Shown piece by piece: positions 5,696 to 10,554 of a DNA stretch of 13,506 nucleotides (the first letter of the stretch is position 1; each line of letters opens with the position of its first letter). The DNA is from Thermoplasmata archaeon (GTDB lineage Archaea; Thermoplasmatota; DAOVMN01). The DNA lies in the NCBI GenBank assembly GCA_030630685.1, contig DAOVMN010000016.1, positions 1-13,506 of the forward strand, in the 5' to 3' direction. The translations under genes and the position numbers were made by a program. The notes below the pieces were generated by a model that saw nothing but the letters and a program-made list of their open reading frames with translations, was not told the DNA's origin and ran no database searches.

Positions 5696-5841
5696 CTTAT
5701 ACCTCCGGGTGTGTTTGGGCAGGAATCCTCTCGACACACAAACTATATCAATTTTATCTATACACTGCAGACGCTTTTTAAGTCTGTTTGTGTAGCGTTT
5801 GTATGGAAATATTTAACACGAGTGGAAAATATCTCACCGCA

Positions 5842-5868
5842 GAGAACGCGGAGTTTTTTTATGTTCTC
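5842..5868. repeat. Short hairpin element (CCGCAGAGAACGC type)
   Basis: GAGAAC (5842-5847) and GTTCTC (5863-5868) flank a loop with seven T residues; CACCGCAGAGAACGCGGAG is the surrounding motif. I have an impression of similar intergenic sequence in environmental prokaryote genomes, but cannot check it here. A minus-strand frame over 5758-5967 runs through it and is not a gene. Confidence 0.4.
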
Positions 5869-5897
5869 AGTTAAGAAAGAAAGGCGTGATTGCTGTT

Positions 5898-5965
5898 CCC
5901 CCGAAGGGGGATAAGGTGTGAGCAGCCGAAGGCTGTGAGCACCGGTTGAGGACGAAGTCCTCGAC
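5898..5965. repeat. Array of small hairpins with GAA loops, copy B
   Basis: CCCCC-GAA-GGGGG (5898-5910), CAGCC-GAA-GGCTG (5923-5935, enclosed by GGTG/CACC arms) and a 9-bp stem at 5945-5965 (GTTGAGGAC, loop GAA, GTCCTCGAC). The last aligns with units of copy A, sharing CCGG before it and AAGGCCGG after it. Compared with A, GTGC/GCAC is replaced by GGAC/GTCC and ACCC/GGGT by AGCC/GGCT, that is, paired changes on both arms. Confidence 0.75.
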
Positions 5966-6010
5966 AAGGCCGGAAACGTGGTCGAGAGGAGTATGGACGG
6001 TTTGGAGTGA
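5966..6010 (+). pseudogene. Coding tail of an Ig-like surface protein, copy B
   Basis: Reads KAGNVVERSMDGLE-stop, in register with the tails at 1296-1346 and 9404-9460 but diverged over the last six codons. As in copy A it directly follows a hairpin array, and the frame upstream is closed by a TGA at 5936-5938. Confidence 0.45.
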
Positions 6011-6036
6011 TATTGAGTATTTAGATGATTGTTCTA

Positions 6037-6435
6037 TTAAATGTTTAGTAATTCCTTTACCTTATTAAATACAAAAAAGGCATTATGATAAGCCTCTTCT
6101 GCTTCTTTTCTTCCGTACAATCTTTCTCCATAAAATGAAGGAGCTCTATCTTTACTAAGTTGAGTAGAGATGAAAACGATTTTCTTTAGTGTTTCCTCAT
6201 CTACTATATCAACCCTACTTCTTGCTGATCTGGCAAATATCTTACCAATATCATGCACTTTGGGATACTCTATGCCAAGAATCTTTAATCCTCCTTTAAG
6301 TGTAAGTTCTACCACTTCCTGAGCACGTCTCACTGTCATGTTATATTCATTTTCTTTAAATGCATCCTCCATGTCTCTTCTCATTATTCTCTCTGCACTT
6401 AAAATAAGTTTTTTGCCGCTATCCAGATTATTCAT
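6037..6435 (-). CDS. HEPN domain protein (toxin of an MNT/HEPN pair)
   Basis: A 132-residue all-helical HEPN protein: RRAQEVVELTLKGGLKILG followed by EYPKVHDIGKIF is the characteristic core, then LSKDRAPSFYGERLYGRKEA and a final helix. HEPN proteins beside minimal nucleotidyltransferases act as RNases that the partner silences, in studied cases by AMP transfer to a tyrosine. A canonical RxxxxH catalytic motif is not obvious to me here; Tyr residues in SFYGERLYG are candidate modification sites. ATG at 6435 overlaps the nucleotidyltransferase stop as ATGA, and GGGGAGGT within that gene's last codons is its ribosome binding site. The two are translationally coupled. Confidence 0.85.
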   Translation of the reverse strand: MNNLDSGKKLILSAERIMRRDMEDAFKENEYNMTVRRAQEVVELTLKGGLKILGIEYPKVHDIGKIFARSARSRVDIVDEETLKKIVFISTQLSKDRAPSFYGERLYGRKEAEEAYHNAFFVFNKVKELLNI

Positions 6436-6953
6436 AAACTAAATACCTCCCCGAGCTTAAGGTCCGGCTTAAGATCCCAATACCATGTACCATCTCCCAG
6501 ATAAACCTTTATCGAGCCCAGCTTTTTTAATCGATCTTTTATTTCTTTTAACCTCTTTGCAAAGAAATTGTTCTGGTCAAAAAGGATTTTTGCATCCTCG
6601 ATCATATCCAAAAAAATATAACGATTCTCCGATGCTTCTTCTTTCGAGAAGATAATATAATTAAGGTAAGGCTCTATAATTCTTTTCTTTAACTTTTTGT
6701 ACTCGTTTGATCGCTCGAGCAAATGTTCGATTTCCATAATGCTTTCTATTCTTCTATGATAATTTGAAGGGGGTTTATCTATGATCAATAGCAAATCTAT
6801 ATCGCTATTCTCTCCTGCACTTCCTCTTGCTACAGAGCCGTAAAGTGCTACAGAGACCAAACTTTTTCCGAATTGCTTATTTAGATGGTAAAGAAAACGA
6901 TCTAATAGTTCTTTATAATCGTTGTATCCGATATATGTTTTCATAGTTGTCAC
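6432..6953 (-). CDS. Minimal nucleotidyltransferase (antitoxin of the MNT/HEPN pair)
   Basis: A protein of about 170 residues with the pol-beta-type nucleotidyltransferase signature near residues 37-56: ALYGSVARGSAGENSDIDLL. It contains the Gly-Ser pair and the DxD metal ligands. The length exceeds the usual 95-140 of stand-alone MntA proteins: an extra helical C-terminal part (IEDAKILFDQNNFFAKRLKE, then LGDGTWYWDLKP) follows. GTG at 6953 and ATG at 6944 are possible starts; ATG is preferred because GAGTGA lies 6 bases before it. The zinc-finger gene ends only 10-20 bases upstream, so 7495-6037 may be one four-gene operon. It should nucleotidylate and silence the HEPN partner. Confidence 0.88.
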   Translation of the reverse strand: MTTMKTYIGYNDYKELLDRFLYHLNKQFGKSLVSVALYGSVARGSAGENSDIDLLLIIDKPPSNYHRRIESIMEIEHLLERSNEYKKLKKRIIEPYLNYIIFSKEEASENRYIFLDMIEDAKILFDQNNFFAKRLKEIKDRLKKLGSIKVYLGDGTWYWDLKPDLKLGEVFSL

Positions 6954-6963
6954 TCTTGACTTC

Positions 6964-7188
6964 CTATGCGGTCAGGCTCACCCTCTCTGCAGAGATGATT
7001 ATCTGGTTGACACTTTTTGTGGCTTCTCGAATCCCTTCAATCATTCTTGGAATTCCGGGAGGATACCACTCCTCTCCACATCTCTCACACACAAGGAGAG
7101 GAACATCCTTGATTAATACGCCTTTGGAGCACTCATCCTGTAGTTTCAGGTGAGTGTCTCCTCCGCATCTGCACTTAATTTCATTCAT
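6964..7188 (-). CDS. YgiT-type zinc finger protein (antitoxin)
   Basis: A 74-residue protein of the YgiT/MqsA-N zinc finger family: Cys6-Arg-Cys8-Gly-Gly at the start, then CERCGEEWYPPGI (Cys34, Cys37), followed by a helix (EGIREATKSVNQII). The first knuckle is CxC rather than the usual CxxC. The ATG at 7188 is preceded by AAGGAG lying in the last codons of the toxin gene, with a gap of about 9 bases. Pairing with a DUF4258 protein is a recurrent arrangement in archaea and bacteria. It lacks the helix-turn-helix of full MqsA, so DNA binding is not obvious. Confidence 0.85.
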   Translation of the reverse strand: MNEIKCRCGGDTHLKLQDECSKGVLIKDVPLLVCERCGEEWYPPGIPRMIEGIREATKSVNQIIISAERVSLTA

Positions 7189-7189
7189 T

Positions 7190-7495
7190 TTATCTTCTCC
7201 TTTTTATAAGTTTTTCATTCCATTTTTTTGAGTCGGGAAGATATGCTGTTATTAAATAACACATCTCTTTTCTCGGCGATAGCGCAACATGAACAGGTCT
7301 TTTATCAACATAAATAAGCAGCAAAGCACTTTCTCCATAGAGGTCATCAGGATAGTCTTCAACTAATATAAAACCTTTCCTTAATGCATCCTCTAATCCG
7401 GATTCACTTATATTGTCATTCTCTGCTTTTATTCTTGCATGTTTTCTCCAGATAATTGTTTTGAGGCTTTGCCGGATTTTCTCTGTTATGTTCAT
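7190..7495 (-). CDS. DUF4258 domain protein (putative toxin)
   Basis: A 101-residue protein: RIKAENDNISESGLEDALRK, then ILVEDYPDDLYGESALLLIY, PVHVALSPRKEMCYLITAYL and a final basic segment. This is the helix-plus-beta layout of DUF4258, which is structurally related to BrnT/RelE-type ribonucleases. It ends two bases before the zinc-finger gene begins. The ATG at 7495 has no visible ribosome binding site, so it may be translated from a leaderless or very short-leader transcript; no convincing TATA box was found. Confidence 0.8.
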   Translation of the reverse strand: MNITEKIRQSLKTIIWRKHARIKAENDNISESGLEDALRKGFILVEDYPDDLYGESALLLIYVDKRPVHVALSPRKEMCYLITAYLPDSKKWNEKLIKRRR

Positions 7496-7587
7496 AATTG
7501 TGGATGTGAATAGACAATGAAATCTTTACCGAACGCAAATCACTCGGTATCACTCGCATTCCAACAATCTAAAAGACCCCATTTCCT

Positions 7588-7715
7588 GAACGCTAAGCTT
7601 TTATATTTTAAACAGAATGGCCGGACTTCACTCAGGGTTGTCCCTTAGGATCCCCTTAAGCAGTCCTTAAGCAGTCCTTAAGCAGTCCTTGGAACCCCTT
7701 CAGGAGTTGATAGAA
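7588..7715 (+). repeat. Promoter/leader repeat, copy 1
   Basis: Nearly identical over about 128 bases to 9171-9300. Contents in order: GAACGCTAAGC, TATA-like TTTATATT (7600-7607), GGCCGGACTTCACTCAGGG, then three perfect tandem 11-mers TTAAGCAGTCC (7656-7688), then AGGAGTTGATAGAAAT. In copy 2 the corresponding end is a ribosome binding site and ATG; here the ATG is lost (ATAGAAATATT), so no gene follows. It fills most of the spacer 7496-7719. Confidence 0.75.
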
Positions 7716-7719
7716 ATAT

Positions 7720-7986
7720 TCAGATCAACCTTGAGAAATCATCGTACACATCTTTCCTATGTCCAATAAATAGTATGATTACTCGATTATTTTTATGGTC
7801 TATCTCATAAATAGCGCGATAGTCTCCTATCCTCAATCGCCAAAAATCAGATAGTTTCAATCTTTTTCCTTTTTTCGGGTTAGAACTCAGTATCTTCAGT
7901 TTTTCTCTGATTCTATTCTCGAGTTCCCTATCGGAGCCAACAAGAAAATCATTTACTTTCGGATGAAGCAAAACCTCATAACTCAT
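7720..7986 (-). CDS. RelE/ParE-family toxin
   Basis: An 88-residue toxin of normal length. It has helical SDRELENRIREKLKILSSNP, then GKRLKLSDFWRLRIGDYRAI with the conserved RLRIGDYRAIYEI strand, and the C-terminal IGHRKDVYDDF motif. These are the signatures of RelE/YoeB-type mRNA interferases that act on the ribosome. ATG at 7986 follows CGGAG with an 8-base gap; the antitoxin ends 5 bases upstream. Unlike the RelE at 535-791, this copy is intact. Confidence 0.9.
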   Translation of the reverse strand: MSYEVLLHPKVNDFLVGSDRELENRIREKLKILSSNPKKGKRLKLSDFWRLRIGDYRAIYEIDHKNNRVIILFIGHRKDVYDDFSRLI

Positions 7987-7991
7987 CCAAT

Positions 7992-8204
7992 TTACTCCGA
8001 TGGCACCAAGTCTTCCGGATGTTCTTCAGCTTCTTTACTTCTCTTGATCAACATTTCATAAAACTTTCGAGTTTTTTCCTTTTCCTCGTATTGACTTAAA
8101 ACAGTCCTTATTGCATCGCTTCGACTTTTAAATTTTCCTTCACCAATCCATCCATCGAGGGCCTCTATCAATTTATCCGGAACTCTTACCTGTACCTGCG
8201 GCAT
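7992..8204 (-). CDS. Ribbon-helix-helix antitoxin
   Basis: A 70-residue protein. The first 45 residues (VQVRVPDKLIEALDGWIGEG, then FKSRSDAIRTVLSQYEEKEK) are a clear CopG/ParD-type ribbon-helix-helix. The rest, ending EEHPEDLVPSE, is the charged toxin-binding tail. There is no ribosome binding site upstream of ATG at 8204. Instead, a TATA box lies about 30 bases away and a palindrome occupies the interval, so the message is probably leaderless and repressed by this protein together with RelE. Confidence 0.9.
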   Translation of the reverse strand: MPQVQVRVPDKLIEALDGWIGEGKFKSRSDAIRTVLSQYEEKEKTRKFYEMLIKRSKEAEEHPEDLVPSE

Positions 8205-8212
8205 TGTATCAC

Positions 8213-8230
8213 GTAAACATATATGTCTAC
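8213..8230. promoter_or_regulatory. Probable autoregulatory operator of the RHH/RelE pair
   Basis: GTAAACATATATGTCTAC is an 18-bp near-perfect palindrome (one mismatched pair) centred on ATATAT. It lies between the TATA box at 8234-8241 and the antitoxin ATG at 8204, so a bound ribbon-helix-helix protein would block transcription initiation. Confidence 0.6.
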
Positions 8231-8233
8231 ATA

Positions 8234-8241
8234 GTTTATAA
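8234..8241 (-). promoter_or_regulatory. TATA box for the RHH/RelE operon
   Basis: The minus strand reads GGAAAAGA-TTATAAAC: an archaeal TATA box with a purine-rich BRE. Its end is 29 bases from the ATG, placing transcription start within a few bases of the start codon, consistent with a leaderless message. Confidence 0.55.
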
Positions 8242-8328
8242 TCTTTTCCATCCGTTTTCGGGAGGGCTGCGGGTTTGTTGTTTTATGAGATGTTGTTGAA
8301 TTGGTGTTTTCTTGCGGGATAGTGGTGG

Positions 8329-8732
8329 CTACTCAAGGAGTTTTACAAAGTTGAGTTCACTCAATCTATCAACCATTTTCCTGTCTGCCGTGATAAGATC
8401 ACAGCCCAATTCCTTTGCAAAAGCGACATATGATGCATCGTAAGCCGTAATGTTATATTCGAATGTAAAACCAAGGGCTTCTTTTAGAATCTCTCTGGTG
8501 GGAACCATGATCTCAATATCCATATCGAATAAGCTGTTAATGGCATTTGAAACATCATCAAGATCGAATGCACGGTTAAATCTAAGTGCGTTTGATATCT
8601 CATATAAGATCAGATCGGGAACAACAATCTCGATATTCCCTTCCAAGAATTTTTCTCGATACGCAGAGCACTTTTCGTGTCCACTTCATTTGTAAACCAT
8701 TTAATGATCACTGAAGCATCCAGGACAATCAT
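8329..8732 (-). pseudogene. VapC PIN-domain toxin, broken by a one-base deletion
   Basis: The ATG at 8732 overlaps the antitoxin stop as ATGA and opens a textbook VapC start, MIVLDASVIIKWF, then KSALRIEK. The frame is then lost. One base back it resumes as FLEGNIEIVVPDLILYEI, then ITAYDASYVAFAKELGCDLI and TADRKM, to the stop at 8329. The break is in a minus-strand run of five A residues (plus-strand T run 8650-8654); a sixth A would restore EKKFLEGN. The rejoined length is 134 residues, normal for VapC, with Asp5, Glu of YEISNAL, and the YDAxY and TADRK acidic sites all present. Recent inactivation, programmed -1 frameshifting, or a homopolymer sequencing error all fit. Confidence 0.85.
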
Positions 8733-8929
8733 CGCTTATCTCTCCATTTCCTGATCTCATCAGTACTGTTCCAATCGGGTGATGATTTCTTACTCAATTC
8801 ATCCTGGATCCTGACTGCATCGAGAACCCTGTTTCCCTCTCTTATGCGCTGGGAATAGAGGATCTCAAGCCTTTTGTGTACAAGGGATAAATCTGCGAAA
8901 TGATATTGTTCTATCTTTGTGCGGTGCAT
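8729..8929 (-). CDS. VapB-like antitoxin
   Basis: A 66-residue protein. The start at 8929 follows AGGAGG with a 9-10-base gap, which overrides the longer frame to 8968. The C-terminal half (RVLDAVRIQDELSKKSSPDW, then STDEIRKWRDKR) has the STxEIRKWR tail common in archaeal VapB proteins that wrap PIN toxins. The N-terminal half (HFADLSLVHKRLEILYSQRI) is helical and I see no ribbon-helix-helix or AbrB fold, so DNA binding is uncertain. It overlaps the vapC start by four bases. A 14-codon frame (8943-8987) upstream ends in the ribosome binding site. Confidence 0.75.
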   Translation of the reverse strand: MHRTKIEQYHFADLSLVHKRLEILYSQRIREGNRVLDAVRIQDELSKKSSPDWNSTDEIRKWRDKR

Positions 8930-9040
8930 GAATGTATGCCTCCTATGATGCCTGTCGGAATCCTTCATGTTTATGGTTGTCGGTCATTTTGTTTACCTAT
9001 CCGTTCAAACCCGGAGCCCACAGGGGGGAACGACGACGAT

Positions 9041-9127
9041 GGAACACGGATGACACGGATTTGGCGGATTCCCGCAGATTTTTCATTGATCCGCGTTTAT
9101 CCGTGTGATCCGCGTCATCCGCGTTCC
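9041..9127. repeat. Long imperfect palindrome (CGGATGACACGGAT type)
   Basis: The left arm GGAACACGGATGACACGGAT (9041-9060) pairs with the right arm ending GATCCGCGTCATCCGCGTTCC (ending 9127), with inner CGGAT/ATCCG repeats and a T-rich loop near 9079-9083. GATCCGCG and CGGAT units recur within each arm. It would fold into a hairpin of about 87 bases as RNA or extruded DNA. No transposase is nearby. Confidence 0.7.
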
Positions 9128-9170
9128 TATTCGCTGCCTTACAACATTGTCCCCAGGATCCTTTATTTCC

Positions 9171-9300
9171 GAACGCTAAGCTTTTATATTTTAAGCAGAA
9201 TGACCGGACTTCACTCAGGGTTGTCCCTTAGGATCCCCTTAAGCAATCCTTAAGCAGTCCTTAAGCAGTCCTTGGGAACCCCACAGGAGCTGATATAAAT
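9171..9300 (+). repeat. Promoter/leader repeat, copy 2
   Basis: A second copy of the repeat at 7588-7715. It has TATA-like TTTATATT at 9183-9190, GACCGGACTTCACTCAGGG, and three 11-bp units at 9239-9271 (first TTAAGCAATCC, then TTAAGCAGTCC twice), then AGGAG (9285-9289) and an ATG at 9299. If transcription starts about 25 bases after the TATA box, the leader is roughly 85 bases long and contains the tandem units. It looks like a promoter and 5' leader of a gene family that has been copied. Confidence 0.7.
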
Positions 9301-9460
9301 GGCGAAACTGAGAGGGGGTGCAGAGAAGGAGAGTGCACTGGAGTGGAGGTACACTGCTACAAAGGATGTCGGGACCGGTGAGGCAACTGTGGTTGTTACT
9401 GTGAATGATCTTGCAGGGAATGTGGTCGAGAGGAGTCTGGAGAAGAGTTTAGGGGAATAG
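9299..9460 (+). pseudogene. 53-codon remnant of an Ig-like (Big-type) surface protein
   Basis: The frame reads MAKLRGGAEKESALEWRYTA, then GTGEATVVVTVNDLAGNVVE and RSLEKSLGE-stop. The middle, aromatic Y-T-x-T followed by G-x-A-T-V-x-V-T-V-x-D-x-A-G-N, is the end of a bacterial/archaeal Ig-like or cadherin-like domain of large secreted surface proteins. There is no signal peptide and no room for a full domain. It still has a TATA box, a leader and AGGAG 9 bases before ATG, so it resembles a surface-protein gene whose interior was deleted, joining the 5' leader to the 3' end. It could be expressed, but function is doubtful. The same tail recurs at 1296-1346 and 5966-6010. Confidence 0.6.
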
Positions 9461-9463
9461 GGT

Positions 9464-9485
9464 TATTCTCCTTTTCTTTTTTATT
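9464..9485 (+). terminator. T-rich transcription terminator
   Basis: TTCTCCTTTTCTTTTTTATTT follows directly after the stop of the 53-codon frame. Runs of T on the coding strand are the usual archaeal terminator; no hairpin precedes it. The following stretch to 9569 holds only a TTCTCGAGAA palindrome (9519-9528). Confidence 0.4.
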
Positions 9486-9569
9486 TGTCGGATATGCTGT
9501 AGGTAGATCGCTGACTCGTTCTCGAGAATACTGGGACTTGTGTGTCAAGTTTCACATCAACAATGTGGA

Positions 9570-10481
9570 TCAGGGCTGCAGCCCCCTAATTCCCATCTGT
9601 TGTTTTCCCCCAGCATATTCCAACTCGATATCGATGCCCATTAAATAATTATTATATTCACAATCGGGCATCTCTTCTACTAAACTTAAGAATTGATCCG
9701 TGTCGATATACCCCATCCTAAGTGCAATCTCTTCAGGACATCCGATCTTATAGCTTTGCCGCTTTTCGATGGATTGAATAAACACACTGGCATCCTGTAG
9801 GCTTTCCGCAGTGCCTGTGTCAAGCCAGGCAATGCCACGACCTAATATCTGTACTTTCAGTTCACCCCGTTTCAAATACTCACGATTCAAATCTGTTATT
9901 TCCAGTTCTCCTCTTGCAGAGGGCGTAAGGGATTCTGCAAACTCGACCACTCTATTGTCGTAGAGGTAAAGCCCTGGAATAGCATACTTCGATTTCGGTT
10001 CTTTGGGCTTTTCTTCAAGACCGATTACCTTCCCTTCATCATCAAATTCTATTATCCCATATCGCTTCGGATCCTGAACCGGATAACCGAAGATCAAGGC
10101 ACCTCCATTGAAGTTCTGATATATCTCCTCAAGTCTCATGTTGCCGTAGAAGATGTTGTCTCCCAGAATGAGGGAAACATCATCCTTCCCGATGAACTCC
10201 TTGCAGACGATGAAGGCATCAGAAAGACCTCTTGGTTTATTCTGCTGATGATAGCTCAGCGTTAATCCCCATTTTTTACCATCTCCCAATAATTTTCTGT
10301 ATTGAGGTAAGTCGTGGGGAGTGCTGATGATCGTGATGTTACGGATTCCACCAAGCATTAACGTGGATAAAGGATAGTAAATCATCGGTTTTTCGTAGAC
10401 TGGGAGGAGTTGTTTACTGATGAACTGGGTGAGTGGGTAGAGGCGAGTTCCTTTGCCGCCTGCTAATATAATGCCTTTCAT
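9570..10481 (-). CDS. rfbA: Glucose-1-phosphate thymidylyltransferase
   Basis: Makes dTDP-glucose and pyrophosphate from dTTP and glucose 1-phosphate, the entry step to dTDP-rhamnose and related deoxysugars. At 303 residues it has the usual length. It has the nucleotide-binding LAGGKGTRLYPLT (6-18), KQLLPVYEKPMIYYPLS (23-39), LILGDNIFYG with the metal-binding Asp108, then FGYPVQDPKRYGIIEFD and PGLYLYDNRVVEFAESLTPS, all typical of RmlA/RfbA. The ATG at 10481 follows GGGTGAT closely. It is divergent from the aminotransferase gene, with which it shares a 73-base promoter region. It supplies the substrate for the RfbB encoded at the right edge. Confidence 0.95.
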   Translation of the reverse strand: MKGIILAGGKGTRLYPLTQFISKQLLPVYEKPMIYYPLSTLMLGGIRNITIISTPHDLPQYRKLLGDGKKWGLTLSYHQQNKPRGLSDAFIVCKEFIGKDDVSLILGDNIFYGNMRLEEIYQNFNGGALIFGYPVQDPKRYGIIEFDDEGKVIGLEEKPKEPKSKYAIPGLYLYDNRVVEFAESLTPSARGELEITDLNREYLKRGELKVQILGRGIAWLDTGTAESLQDASVFIQSIEKRQSYKIGCPEEIALRMGYIDTDQFLSLVEEMPDCEYNNYLMGIDIELEYAGGKQQMGIRGLQP

Positions 10482-10519
10482 GTAATCACCCTATCTTAGT
10501 GGTTGACATCCTAACAAAA

Positions 10520-10527
10520 TTTATATT
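10520..10527. promoter_or_regulatory. Shared, nearly symmetrical TATA region between rfbA and the aminotransferase gene
   Basis: AAATTTATATT reads TTTATATT on the plus strand and AATATAAATTT on the minus strand. It is about 30 bases from the aminotransferase ATG (10555) and about 40 from the rfbA ATG (10481), so one box could serve both directions. TTTATATT is the same octamer as in the leader repeats at 7600 and 9183. Confidence 0.5.
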
Positions 10528-10528
10528 C

Positions 10529-10546
10529 CCCCTCCATATTGAGGGG
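10529..10546 (+). promoter_or_regulatory. Inverted repeat covering the ribosome binding site of the aminotransferase gene
   Basis: CCCCTC-CATATT-GAGGGG, a perfect 6-bp inverted repeat with a 6-base loop, lies between the TATA box and the ATG at 10555. Its right arm is part of the GAGGGGCTGAT ribosome binding site. It could be an operator at the transcription start or, if transcribed whole, a hairpin that hides the binding site. Confidence 0.4.
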
Positions 10547-10554
10547 CTGATATT

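Noticed and set aside
5758..5967. Minus-strand frame of 69 codons
   Set aside because: It crosses two different repeat elements (the GAGAAC hairpin and array B), has no ribosome binding site, and its residues follow from the repeat DNA.
7656..7688. CRISPR array
   Set aside because: The 11-bp units are directly adjacent with no spacers, and no cas gene is near; they are plain tandem repeats.
8995..9030. Possible tRNA T-arm-like GTTCAAACCCGG
   Set aside because: No acceptor, D or anticodon arms can be paired around it.
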